NCBI RefSeq assembly: GCF_016862375.1
Contig: NZ_BOMV01000078.1
Location: forward strand, 1-64,000
Length of the DNA stretch: 64,000 nt
DNA from: Paractinoplanes rishiriensis
GTDB lineage: Bacteria > Actinomycetota > Actinomycetes > Mycobacteriales > Micromonosporaceae
Direction: 5' to 3'
The position numbers and the translations under genes were made by a program. Below, piece by piece: positions 8,096 through 16,844 of the stretch (position 1 is the stretch's first letter; each line of letters starts with the position of its first letter). The notes beneath the pieces are model-generated. The model saw only the letters and a list, made by a program, of their open reading frames with translations, did no database searches and was not told the origin of the DNA.

Positions 8096-9582
8096 CCGTC
8101 CTCCCCACCTTGCAGCGGTCCGGGGTCCAGCGGGAACAGCGGGCGCGGGGCGTGCTGGAAGGTGAGGTAGTCGAGCCGCGGGGTGCTGGCGCCGGGCAGG
8201 TCGAGCAGCACCGCCTCGGCGTACTGGCCGGCGAAACCGGCGCGGTACATGGTGGCCGAGCGGACCAGCACGGCGTCCACGTCGGCCGGCTCCAGTCCGG
8301 CGTGCCGGTAGCCGGCCGGGTCGAAGGTGGGTGCCGGGCGTTCGGTGAGCAGCAGGCCCAGCCCGGAACCGGTGTCCAGCACCGCCCAGCGGCCCAGCGC
8401 CACGGTCTGCCCGGTCATCGAGTCGCCGGTGAGCACCACCGGGTCGGCGGCCAGCCGGGTCACCGTTCCGGTCACCCGCACCGGCTCGGACCAGCGGCGG
8501 TCCAGGGTGGCACCGATCGGGGTGTTGACCAGGCCGCCGATGCCGGCGCGGTGGCAGGCGTCGACCGCGGGTGCGTCCACCAGGGTGGCCACGGCCCGGA
8601 TCTCGCCGGCCCGTTTGAGCAGCGCGGCGACCACGACGGCGCTGTCCGCGGTGGCGCCGGCCGTGGGTGAGTCGGCCGACTGCACCAGCAGCACCGGGCC
8701 GCGGCCGGGGCGGATCGCGGCGACCGCGTCGTCCACCGGAACCGGGTGCACCGCGAACGACTCCCGGGCCGCCCAGGCGGCGCCGGCGATGCGGTCGGCC
8801 ACGGCCCGTGCCGCGGCCTCGTCGCCGTCGTGGGTCACGGTCACCCCGAAACCAAGCTCCGGTACGTCGAGCCAGGGCTGCACCGGGAACAGCGAGACAT
8901 CCAGGATCGGCCCCACGGTGGCCTCGTCGGCGAGCCGGCGCAACGCTCCCATCGGCGGGTCGGCGATGGCCTGCGCCTCGGCCGGGATCAGCAGCGGGCG
9001 CTTGGCCAGCACGGTTCCGGGCCTCTTCCGGCCGGCGAGCAGGTCGACCGCGAGCACCGCGCCGCGCCGGCCGGTGTCGCCCTGGTCGATGTGCGGGTAC
9101 GTGTGGAAGCCGACCAGCGCGTCCGCGGCCGCCACGATCCGGCCGGTCAGGTTGGCGTGCAGGTCGTGCGTCACGATCACCGGGGTGCCGGGCCGGAGCG
9201 CGGCCCGGGCGGTCTCGGCGAGCACCGCGTCGGCGGCCGGTTCCCCCTCGGCCACCAGCGCGCCGTGCAGGCAGAGCACCAGCGCGTCCAGCGGGCCGGC
9301 CCCGATCAGCCCGTCGAACAGTTGCCCGCGCAGCACCGCGAACGCCCGCGCGGTCAGCACCCCGCCGGACATCGCCCAGGCCCGCACGATCGGCACCGGC
9401 TGGTGCCCGGACCGGTGCACGTGCGCGATCGCGCCGGCGATCTCGGTGTTGGTGCCGGCCGACCGGTCGGCGGCCTCGACGCCCCGCCAGTAGCCCTGCG
9501 CCACGAAGTCGTCCAGCGTGGACGGCTGCGGCGAAAAGGTGTTGGTCTCCTGGATGATGCTCGCCACCGCGATCCGGCCCAT
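8092..9582 (-). CDS. M81 family (MlrC-like) metallohydrolase, copy 1
   Basis: This 496-residue protein belongs to the M81/DUF1485 family of microcystinase MlrC. It opens with an IIQETNTFSP block and keeps putative zinc ligands D140, H142 (DLHAN) and H164 (YPH), with the +2/+22 spacing I recall for MlrC. MlrC cleaves a linear peptide next to unusual amino acids, and most homologues have no assigned substrate. ATG 9582 is coupled to the upstream SDR by TGATG. A second, divergent copy lies at 16841-18331. Two paralogues in one regulon suggest two related amide substrates. Confidence 0.88.
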   Translation of the reverse strand: MGRIAVASIIQETNTFSPQPSTLDDFVAQGYWRGVEAADRSAGTNTEIAGAIAHVHRSGHQPVPIVRAWAMSGGVLTARAFAVLRGQLFDGLIGAGPLDALVLCLHGALVAEGEPAADAVLAETARAALRPGTPVIVTHDLHANLTGRIVAAADALVGFHTYPHIDQGDTGRRGAVLAVDLLAGRKRPGTVLAKRPLLIPAEAQAIADPPMGALRRLADEATVGPILDVSLFPVQPWLDVPELGFGVTVTHDGDEAAARAVADRIAGAAWAARESFAVHPVPVDDAVAAIRPGRGPVLLVQSADSPTAGATADSAVVVAALLKRAGEIRAVATLVDAPAVDACHRAGIGGLVNTPIGATLDRRWSEPVRVTGTVTRLAADPVVLTGDSMTGQTVALGRWAVLDTGSGLGLLLTERPAPTFDPAGYRHAGLEPADVDAVLVRSATMYRAGFAGQYAEAVLLDLPGASTPRLDYLTFQHAPRPLFPLDPGPLQGGEDG

Positions 9583-10373
9583 CAGTGCATCGCCCACCCT
9601 CCGTCGACGACCAGCAACTGCCCGGTGATGAAGGACGCCTCGTCACTCAGCAGAAACGCGCAGGCGGCGGCCACGTCGGCCGGCTCACCACGGCGGCGGA
9701 GCGACTGCAGCGCGAACATGGCGGCGTCCACGTCCTCGGGGTCGCCGTAGACGGCTTCGGCCGGCGTGCGGATGGCGCCGGGTGCGATCGCGTTGACCCG
9801 CACGCCGTCCGGTCCCGCCTCCCGCGCAAGCGCACGGGTGAAGCCGATGAGTGCCGCCTTTGAAGTGACATAATGCAAATTCCCGGTACGCCCAAGAAGC
9901 GGCGTAACGGACGACAGAACAACAATCGAACCGCCCGGCCCACCGCCGCCCTCGCCGGCCACCGCGCCGCTGCCCGCCCATTCCGCGGCCAGATCCGGAT
10001 ATGTCGCCTGACAGAGGTTAAATGCGCCGGTCACATTCACCGCGAGCACGCGCTGCCAGTCGGACGCGGTCAGCGTGTGCCACGGCCGCTGCGCGGCCAC
10101 CGAGGTGGCCGCATTGCAGACCACCGAGGTGATCGGCCCCAGGGTGGCCCGAACCTGGTCGACCATGGCGTGCACCGCGCCGGGATCGGCCACATCCGCC
10201 GCGACGGCGAGCGCCAGGCCACCGCTGTCCGAAATGTCCCGCACGACGGCCTCGCCGGCCGCCTCCTCGCCCGGTAGGTGGTTGACCGCGACCGCGGCGC
10301 CGTCCGCGGCGAGGCGGGCGGCGATCCGCGACCCGATGCCCCCGGCCGCGCCGCTCACGATGGCCACCCGCAT
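9582..10373 (-). CDS. SDR family oxidoreductase
   Basis: This 263-residue short-chain dehydrogenase has cofactor motif SGAAGGIG (7-14), a CNAA motif and a YVTSK catalytic pair. A glycine-rich insertion (GEGGGGPGG) precedes the SIVVLSS strand. The start codon ATG 10373 overlaps the stop of a 16-codon mini-ORF, so expression is probably coupled to it. A hydroxyl oxidation in the operon's pathway is inferred. Confidence 0.88.
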   Translation of the reverse strand: MRVAIVSGAAGGIGSRIAARLAADGAAVAVNHLPGEEAAGEAVVRDISDSGGLALAVAADVADPGAVHAMVDQVRATLGPITSVVCNAATSVAAQRPWHTLTASDWQRVLAVNVTGAFNLCQATYPDLAAEWAGSGAVAGEGGGGPGGSIVVLSSVTPLLGRTGNLHYVTSKAALIGFTRALAREAGPDGVRVNAIAPGAIRTPAEAVYGDPEDVDAAMFALQSLRRRGEPADVAAACAFLLSDEASFITGQLLVVDGGWAMH

Positions 10374-10423
10374 CAGAACCCCGTGCCCGTCAAGATCCCG
10401 CGCCCACCACGAGCCGCCTCCAT
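10373..10423 (-). CDS. 16-codon coupling mini-ORF between enolase and SDR genes
   Basis: The reading frame ATG...TGA encodes MEAARGGRGILTGTGF. Its ATG shares a base with the enolase stop (TGATG) and its stop shares a base with the SDR start (TGATG). The 10-mer GGTTCTGATG therefore occurs at both ends, 50 bp apart. It is too short for homology detection. It most likely carries ribosomes across a 50-bp insertion and may be a remnant of a junction duplication rather than a functional peptide. Confidence 0.5.
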   Translation of the reverse strand: MEAARGGRGILTGTGF

Positions 10424-11631
10424 CAGAACCTCGGGAACTTCGCCCGGAACCCGGCCCGGCCCGGGTCCACGAATTCGCTCGCCTCGCCGACCTTGCGGTG
10501 GTGTTCGGCGTAGAAGTTCAGCTTGTCCCGGTCGATCTCGACGCCCAGGCCCGGACCGGCCGGCACCTCGAGGCAACCGTCGCGGAACCTGAACGGCGTG
10601 GTGATGATGTCGTCCGCCTGTTCCGGCAGGTGCGAGTCGATGGCGTGGCTGACCATGGTCTCGGCGGCCGCCAGGTGCAGCACGGCCGCGGTCGAGATGC
10701 CCAGCTCACGGTCGCTGTGCAGGCTCAGGCCCAGGTTGAACGTCTCGCACACCTTGGCCAGTTGCAGCACCGGGGACGGGCCGCCCCAGAAGTGCACGTC
10801 GCCGAGGATCACGTCGACCGCGCGGGCGCGTACGGCCAACGGAATTTGTTCGAACGTTACGCAGCACATGTTGGTCGCCAGCGGCACGGGCGTGCGCTCG
10901 CGGACCAGCGACATGCCCTCGATGCCCCAGGTCGGGTCCTCGCAGAACTCCAGGCCGAAGTCGTTGAGCTCGTTGAGCACCCGGACGCTGGTCTCCACCG
11001 ACCACACCGCGTTCGGGTCGAGCCGCAGGTTGCGCAGCCGGTCGCCGAGGCGTTCGCGCATCATCCGGACCGAGGCGATCTCCTGGCGCGGGTCGAGCAC
11101 GCCGTTCTTGAACTTGATGTCCCGGAAGCCGTACGTCTCGAACAGTTCCTCGGCGTGGTCGGCGGCGTCCTCGGGCCGGTTGCCGTTGCCCACCTCGGTG
11201 CGCGACGCGTACCGGTAGAAGACGTACGCGGCGAATTCCACCCGGTCGTCCTCGATGCCGCCCCACAGGTCGCCGCAGCGCTTGCCGAGCGCCTTGCCGA
11301 CCAGGTCCCAGCAGGCCATCTCGATGCCGGCGCCGGCCAGCTTGGCGGCACCGACCAGGGCCAGTTGCTCGCTGGTCATCCGGAACACCCCGAACCGCCG
11401 GGTGATCCGGCCGACCTCGAGCGGGTCGAGCCCGATGAACAGGTCGCGGTGCAACTCGACGGCGTCGGCCACCTCGTCGCCGCCGCGGGTCTCGCCGATG
11501 CCGACCAGGCCCTCGTCGGTGATCAGCTCGATGATGGTCCGGGTGGTGGTCACCTCGACCCCGAACGACCAGCGCAGCGGGCGGCGCAGCGGCACCGTGA
11601 CCGGGGTGGCCCGGACGTCGACGATCCGCAT
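10423..11631 (-). CDS. Enolase-superfamily sugar-acid dehydratase (glucarate dehydratase-like)
   Basis: This 402-residue protein has the full active-site series of the glucarate-dehydratase branch: KxK (K173, K175 in IKFKNG), metal ligands D205, E231 and N254, and a catalytic histidine H305 in LSLHSD. Family members remove water from aldaric or aldonic acids to give 2-keto-3-deoxy acids. Galactarate, altrarate or a deoxy-sugar acid are alternatives to glucarate. ATG 11631 overlaps the aminotransferase stop (TGATG); a GTG one codon upstream is an alternative start. Confidence 0.88.
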   Translation of the reverse strand: MRIVDVRATPVTVPLRRPLRWSFGVEVTTTRTIIELITDEGLVGIGETRGGDEVADAVELHRDLFIGLDPLEVGRITRRFGVFRMTSEQLALVGAAKLAGAGIEMACWDLVGKALGKRCGDLWGGIEDDRVEFAAYVFYRYASRTEVGNGNRPEDAADHAEELFETYGFRDIKFKNGVLDPRQEIASVRMMRERLGDRLRNLRLDPNAVWSVETSVRVLNELNDFGLEFCEDPTWGIEGMSLVRERTPVPLATNMCCVTFEQIPLAVRARAVDVILGDVHFWGGPSPVLQLAKVCETFNLGLSLHSDRELGISTAAVLHLAAAETMVSHAIDSHLPEQADDIITTPFRFRDGCLEVPAGPGLGVEIDRDKLNFYAEHHRKVGEASEFVDPGRAGFRAKFPRF

Positions 11632-12908
11632 CACTCAGCCCTCCCGGCCAGCACCGCGCGCACCGCGGCCAGCGTCCGGTCGACGTGCTCGTCCTCGTGC
11701 GCGGCGGAGACGAACCAGGTGCCGCGGGGCAGCACCCGGACGCCGAGGTCGAGCAGGGCGGCGGCCAGGTCGGCATACCGGGCCCGGTCGGCGCGTAAAC
11801 CTTCGCGGTAGTCCCGGGGCGGGACCGGGTCGAGGCGTACCTGGAAGACCGCGGGCCAGCCGACGATCCGGGCGTCCACCCCGGCGTCCGCGAACTCCTT
11901 GCGCAGGCCGTCCATCAGCCGCTTGCCGACCTGGTCGATGCGCCGGTACGGCTCGCCGCCGGCGATCTCGGTGAGCGTCGCGACGGTGGCGGCCATCGCG
12001 ACGCTCTGCGTGTTGTACGTGCCCCCGTGCAGCACCGCGCCGCCGAGCTGGGACATCGGCCCGCGCCGGCCGACCAGCGCGGCCACCGGGAAGCCGTTGG
12101 CCAGCGCCTTGCCCAGGATGGTGAGGTCGGGCGTGACGCCGAACTCGCGCTGCGCGCCGCCCGCCGACACCCGGAACCCGGTGATCACCTCGTCGAAGAT
12201 CAGCAGGGTGCCGGTTTCGTCGCAGGCCGCGCGGGCCGCCTCGAGATAGCCGGGCAGCGGCAGGATGCCGGCGTTGTTGAACATGACCGGCTCCATGATC
12301 ACCGCGGCCACGTCGTGGCGGCGCAGGCGCTCGGCCAGCAGGCCGGCGTCGTTCCAGGGCAGAACGGCCACGTCGGCCGGTTGCTGGCCGGCCGAGCCGG
12401 GCACCGGGATGGGGGCCTCCCGGGGCCCGGCGTCGGCCGGTTCGGGGGCGACACTCCACAGCACGTTGTCGAACCAGCCGTGATAGTGGCCCTCGAACTT
12501 GAGCACCGTCGACCGGCCGGTGTGCGCCCGGGCCACCCGCAGCGCGGCGTGCACCGCCTCGCTGCCGGACAGCGCGAACCGCACCTGCTCGGCGGACGGG
12601 ATCAGATCGGCCAGCAGTTGTGCGGCCGCGTACTCGGCCTCGGTCTGCCCGGCCACCAGGATGCTGCGGTCCAGCGCCTGCCGGGCCGCGGCCACCACCG
12701 GGGGCGGCCGGTGGCCGAGCAGCATCGGGCCCATGCCGAGGAAGTAGTCGATGAGATGGTTGCCGTCGAGGTCGGTGAGGATCGCGCCGTCGGCGGCCGT
12801 GAAGACCAGCGGGTGCGGCCGGATGCCCTGCCGGAACGCGCTGTTCACGCCGTTGACGACCAGGTCGGAGGCGTCCTCTATCCGTTGCCGGGAAGCGGTG
12901 AATCGCAT
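11631..12908 (-). CDS. Class III PLP aminotransferase (glutamate-1-semialdehyde aminomutase-like)
   Basis: This 425-residue fold-type I PLP enzyme has FDEVITGFR around D239, the cofactor-binding lysine K267 in LGKALANGFP, and a GHYHGWFD block as in HemL relatives. In this context it probably transfers an amino group to or from a sugar- or keto-acid-derived aldehyde, not a haem precursor. A GGAG ribosome site lies 7 bp before ATG 12908. It starts 26 bp after the SDR stop and is coupled to the enolase gene. Confidence 0.87.
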   Translation of the reverse strand: MRFTASRQRIEDASDLVVNGVNSAFRQGIRPHPLVFTAADGAILTDLDGNHLIDYFLGMGPMLLGHRPPPVVAAARQALDRSILVAGQTEAEYAAAQLLADLIPSAEQVRFALSGSEAVHAALRVARAHTGRSTVLKFEGHYHGWFDNVLWSVAPEPADAGPREAPIPVPGSAGQQPADVAVLPWNDAGLLAERLRRHDVAAVIMEPVMFNNAGILPLPGYLEAARAACDETGTLLIFDEVITGFRVSAGGAQREFGVTPDLTILGKALANGFPVAALVGRRGPMSQLGGAVLHGGTYNTQSVAMAATVATLTEIAGGEPYRRIDQVGKRLMDGLRKEFADAGVDARIVGWPAVFQVRLDPVPPRDYREGLRADRARYADLAAALLDLGVRVLPRGTWFVSAAHEDEHVDRTLAAVRAVLAGRAE

Positions 12909-12934
12909 GGTGGTGCTCCTAAGCGGTGAACGGC

Positions 12935-13696
12935 CTACCAGACGGTCCAGCCGCCGTCGACGGCGAGGCTCTGGCCGGTGACGAACGACGAGGCGGGCGC
13001 GGCCAGGAAAAGTACGGCGGAACGCAGTTCCCGGTCGGTGCCGAGCCGGCCCATCGGGGTGCCGCGTTCGAGCGCGTCGATCACCTCGGGCTGCAGGGCG
13101 TCGTCGTTGGCGGGGCTCGGGAACATGCCCGGGCAGAGCGCGTTGACGGTCACCCCGGACGGCCCCACCTGCGCGGCGAGGAACCGGGTGAGCCCGACCA
13201 GCGCGTGCTTGCTGGCGAAGTACGACGCGATGTCGAGGCCGATGCCGGGATAGCGGGACGCGTCGCCGCCGACCAGGCCGTACACCGAGGCCACGTTGAT
13301 CACCCGGCCCCAGCCGCGCTCGATCATGCCGGGCACGAACTTCTGGAACAGCGTGAACGGCGCCTCGACGTTCAGCTGCATGATCCAGCGCCAGTCCTCG
13401 GCCTTGGCCTCCGGCCAGGGGGCGCGGTGGGCGAGGCCGGCATTGTTGACCAGTACATCGATCGGCCCGGCCTCGGTGACCAGGTGCTCCACGTCGGCCG
13501 GGACGGTGACGTCGGCCCGGACCGGGATCACGTTGCTCAGTTCGGCCGCGGTCCGCTCCAGCGGCTCCGGGCGGCGGCCGCAGATCACCACGGTGGCGCC
13601 GGCGTCCACGAACGCCCCGGTCATCTGCCGGCCCAGGCCGTCGCCGCCGCCGGTGACCAGCACCCGGCGCCCGGTCAGGTCGAAGTCCGCGGTCAT
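12935..13696 (-). CDS. SDR family oxidoreductase (gluconate 5-dehydrogenase-like)
   Basis: This 253-residue short-chain dehydrogenase has TGGGDGLG (15-22), NNAG, and a SYFASK catalytic pair, and ends in VDGGW, typical of gluconate/3-oxoacyl reductase-type SDRs. ATG 13696 overlaps the ABC fusion gene stop (ATGA). The transporter-SDR coupling suggests it acts early on the imported compound. Confidence 0.87.
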   Translation of the reverse strand: MTADFDLTGRRVLVTGGGDGLGRQMTGAFVDAGATVVICGRRPEPLERTAAELSNVIPVRADVTVPADVEHLVTEAGPIDVLVNNAGLAHRAPWPEAKAEDWRWIMQLNVEAPFTLFQKFVPGMIERGWGRVINVASVYGLVGGDASRYPGIGLDIASYFASKHALVGLTRFLAAQVGPSGVTVNALCPGMFPSPANDDALQPEVIDALERGTPMGRLGTDRELRSAVLFLAAPASSFVTGQSLAVDGGWTVW

Positions 13697-15534
13697 TGCT
13701 TCACTCCCTCGGCGTCCGAGACGTCCTCCAGGCCGGCCATCAGATGCAGGAGCTTGGTGTGGGTGACCCGGTCGATGGTGTCGTCGTGGACCACCTGGCC
13801 GAGGCGCAGCACCACGACCCGGTCGGCGACCGCGAAGACCGTGCGGATGTCGTGGCTGATCAGGATCACGCCGGCGCCGTTGTCCGCGGCCTGCCGGGCG
13901 ATCCGCAGCACGTTGCGGGTCTGGGTGACGCCGAGCGCCGCGGTCGGCTCGTCCAGGATCACGAGCTTCACGCCGTCCTTCATGGCGCGGGCGATCGACA
14001 CCGACTGCCGCTGGCCGCCGGAGAGCCGGCCCACCGAGCGGTTCAGGTCGGTCAGCGTGATGCCGAGCGAGGCCAATCGTTGCTTGGTACGGGCGACGGC
14101 CGCGGCGTCGTCGCGCACCGGGATGAAGCCGAGCAGCCGCTTCTTCGGTTCGTCGCCGAGGATGAGGTTGTGCGCCACCCCGAGGTTGGGGCAGACCGCG
14201 AGGTCCTGGTGCACGGTCTCGATGCCGGCCCGCCGGGCGTCGATCGGACCGCCGAAACTGACCTCCCGGCCGTCCAGCTCGATCGTGCCCGAGTCCGGCC
14301 GGTGGACGCCCGAGATCAGTTTGATCAGCGTGGACTTGCCGGCGCCGTTGTCACCGACCAGGCAGACCACCTCGCCGGAGCGCACCGAGAAGGTGCCGTC
14401 CCGCAGGGCGAAGACCGAACCGAAGCGACGGGACAGGCCGGTGGCGGTCATCACCACGGGGCCCGGCTCGTGCGCCGGATCGCGCTCCAGGTCGTACTCG
14501 TCCATGGGTTTGGATGTTGATTTGACCTCGCCGGTGTCGGGGGGTGCCTCCTTGCGCAGCGAACGGGCCCGGCGATGCTCGGCGATCTGGTCGGCGCCGA
14601 GCGCGAGCAGCAGCACCAGCCCCTTGCTGATCTGCTGCCACCAGTCCTCGAGGCCGGCGAAGATCAACCCGGAACTGAGGATGCCGATGGTGGCCACGCC
14701 GACGAACACGCCGGCCGGGTGCCCGCTGCCGCCGGCGAAACCGACCCCGCCGAGGATGACCGCGGTGAGCACGTCCAGCTCGAACGAGGTGCCGATCTGT
14801 GGCGTGCCGCTGCCCAGGCGGGCCGTGGTGAGCACCGCGACCACGCCCATCAGCAGGCCGTTGAGCACGTAGAGCCGGACCACGGTCCAGTCCACGTTGA
14901 CGCCGGTGAGCCGGGCCGCGTTCGCGTTGCCGCCGATCGCGAACAGGCGCAGCCCGCCCGAGGTCCGCAGCAGCCACAGGCCGCCGGCGATGAAGATGAC
15001 GGCCGCGATGATCACCGGCAGCGGCACCGTGTTGATCCGGGCGCGGCCCAGGAAGATGAACGACTCGGCGAACCCGAAGACCGATCGGCCCTCGCTGACC
15101 AGGTACGCCAGGCCCTTGAAGACCGCCATCGTGCCCAGCGTCACGATCAGCGGCGAGATCTTCATGTAGCGGACCAGGATGCCGTTGGTGGCGCCCAGGA
15201 TCAGGCCGGCGACCAGTCCGGCCACCACCGCCAGCACCACGTTGCCCGAGTCCTTGGCGAACTGGGCGGTGATGACGGAGATGAGCGCGTACTGGCCGCC
15301 GATCGAGAGATCCACGTTGCCGGAGATGAGCAGGAGCATGGCGCCGACCGCCGCGATGGCGATCGCCGAGACGTTCATCAGGATGGTCAGGCCGTTCGAG
15401 ACGGTGAGGAAGTTGTCGAAGGAGATTCCGAAGTAGGCCACCAGCACGAGGCAGAGCAGCGCGAGGCCACTGCGCCGGCTGGGTTCACCGGGTACGAGGT
15501 ATCGGCGGCTGCCCGCCACGGACGCGATCGACAC
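13693..15534 (-). CDS. Fused sugar ABC permease and single-domain ATPase (RbsC-FrcA type fusion)
   Basis: This 613-residue protein joins two parts usually encoded separately. Residues 25-315 are an RbsC/BPD_transp_2 permease with many membrane helices. A hydrophilic linker (about 320-360) follows, then one ABC ATPase domain with Walker A GDNGAGKST (394-402), signature LSGGQ (504-508) and Walker B VILDEP (525-530). Ribose-type importers normally use a double ATPase (RbsA); here there is only one domain per chain. Two fused chains would give a complete transporter. The GTG start has a GGAGGG site and lies 16 bp after the binding-protein gene. Confidence 0.9.
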   Translation of the reverse strand: MSIASVAGSRRYLVPGEPSRRSGLALLCLVLVAYFGISFDNFLTVSNGLTILMNVSAIAIAAVGAMLLLISGNVDLSIGGQYALISVITAQFAKDSGNVVLAVVAGLVAGLILGATNGILVRYMKISPLIVTLGTMAVFKGLAYLVSEGRSVFGFAESFIFLGRARINTVPLPVIIAAVIFIAGGLWLLRTSGGLRLFAIGGNANAARLTGVNVDWTVVRLYVLNGLLMGVVAVLTTARLGSGTPQIGTSFELDVLTAVILGGVGFAGGSGHPAGVFVGVATIGILSSGLIFAGLEDWWQQISKGLVLLLALGADQIAEHRRARSLRKEAPPDTGEVKSTSKPMDEYDLERDPAHEPGPVVMTATGLSRRFGSVFALRDGTFSVRSGEVVCLVGDNGAGKSTLIKLISGVHRPDSGTIELDGREVSFGGPIDARRAGIETVHQDLAVCPNLGVAHNLILGDEPKKRLLGFIPVRDDAAAVARTKQRLASLGITLTDLNRSVGRLSGGQRQSVSIARAMKDGVKLVILDEPTAALGVTQTRNVLRIARQAADNGAGVILISHDIRTVFAVADRVVVLRLGQVVHDDTIDRVTHTKLLHLMAGLEDVSDAEGVKQ

Positions 15535-15550
15535 GCTTCCCTCCGCAGGC

Positions 15551-16759
15551 TCAGGCGGCGTAGTTGATGAACTGCTCGCGGTCCTGGTAGCGGATCGAGC
15601 CGAGCATGGTGAAGTACTCGGCCGAGTTCTTCCAGGTCTCCGCGACGGCCTTCATGTCGGCCTGGTACTTGTCGATGGTCGCGGCCGAGTTGAGCTCGAT
15701 CGCGTTGAACTGCATGACCTGCGGGATCGGCTTGCCCTCGATCCAGTCGGCCGCGAACTGGCCCCACGCGTACCCCATCAGCGGGTAGGCGAAGGCGAAG
15801 CTCGCCTTGTAGGCACCGCCCTTGCGGATCTCGGCGAGGGCCTGCTCGTCGCCGTCGATGCCGGACAGGTACATGTCCGGCTTGGCCTTGCCGGCCGCCT
15901 GCAGCGCGGAGAGCGCGCCGAGGCAGTACGTGTCGCCGCCGATCACGACGTTCACGTCCGGGTTCTTCTGCAGGATGGTGTTCATCGCCTTGAACCCGCC
16001 GTCCTGGGTGATCGCCGACGGCTGGATGTCGGAGACGATCTTCATGCCCGGGCCGGCCGTCTTGAGGCCGTCGAGCGCGCCCTGGTGCCGGGCCTTGAGC
16101 ACCTCGATGGTGTCGGTGTTGAAGTAGACGACGTTCGCGTTGCCGCCCATCTTCTCGGTGATGTACTTCGCGGCGGCCAGCCCCTGGGCGTTGCCCACCT
16201 TGTACTGGTCGGCCACCACCTGCGAGGTGCTGGGCGGGGTCACCAGCGAGAGCACCGCGGCGCCCGCCTCGATGGCCCGCTTCATCAGCGGCGCCTGCGC
16301 GTTGGCGTCCAGCGGCTGGATGCACAGCGCGGCGATACCGCGCTGCAGGAACGTCTCGATCTGCTCGACGTTCTTGGCCGAGTCGTCGTTCGCGATCGCC
16401 GTCACGAACTCCAGGCCGCGAGCCGTGGCCGCACCCTCGATGGCCCGGGTGATCTGCAGGAAGAACTCCGCGTCGGAGGTGTTGGCCCAGGCGATCCGCT
16501 TGGGGATGTTCGGCTTCTCGCCGGCCGGGGCGTTGAAGTCGAACGGCGCCAGCTCTTTCTTCTCGGTGATGCCGTTACCGATGACCTTGGCGCTGGCCCC
16601 CGCGTCCGAGCCCGACCCGGTGCCCGAGCCGTCGTCGACCGAGCAGCCGCTCAGCAGGGGTACGCCAAGAAATGTTCCCGCGCCCGCAAGCGCGCCGAAT
16701 CGCAGAAGGTTACGCCGGTTGATCTGCCCCCGAAACGCGTTTGTGTCGTCACCAGGCAT
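15551..16759 (-). CDS. Sugar ABC transporter substrate-binding lipoprotein (RbsB type, Tat signal)
   Basis: This 402-residue protein starts at ATG 16759 behind AGAGGAG. The N-terminus has a twin-arginine segment (RR 15-16), a hydrophobic stretch and a lipobox ending at C39, so it is a Tat-exported lipoprotein on the outer face of the membrane. A GSGTGSGSDAG linker follows, then a periplasmic-binding-protein-like domain of the ribose/xylose class. It is the first gene of the operon and feeds the fused permease-ATPase. The ligand is unknown. Confidence 0.9.
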   Translation of the reverse strand: MPGDDTNAFRGQINRRNLLRFGALAGAGTFLGVPLLSGCSVDDGSGTGSGSDAGASAKVIGNGITEKKELAPFDFNAPAGEKPNIPKRIAWANTSDAEFFLQITRAIEGAATARGLEFVTAIANDDSAKNVEQIETFLQRGIAALCIQPLDANAQAPLMKRAIEAGAAVLSLVTPPSTSQVVADQYKVGNAQGLAAAKYITEKMGGNANVVYFNTDTIEVLKARHQGALDGLKTAGPGMKIVSDIQPSAITQDGGFKAMNTILQKNPDVNVVIGGDTYCLGALSALQAAGKAKPDMYLSGIDGDEQALAEIRKGGAYKASFAFAYPLMGYAWGQFAADWIEGKPIPQVMQFNAIELNSAATIDKYQADMKAVAETWKNSAEYFTMLGSIRYQDREQFINYAA

Positions 16760-16780
16760 GTCGACTCCTCTGAGATCGGG

Positions 16781-16844
16781 TCCGCATTGCGGACTCCGAT
16801 TTTGCTATGCGGACCACGGTAGGAATGTGGCGAGGATCTGTCAA
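16781..16844 (-). promoter_or_regulatory. Promoter and paired IclR-type operators of the transporter operon
   Basis: On the minus strand TTGACA (16844-16839) and TACCGT (16821-16816) are separated by 17 bp. Three bases after the -10 box come two dyads, TTTGCTATGCGGA (16801-16813) and TCCGCATTGCGGA (16781-16793), both as read on the plus strand, with starts 20 bp apart. They match the pair at 18364-18396. Placement over the transcription start fits repression by occlusion. Confidence 0.72.
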
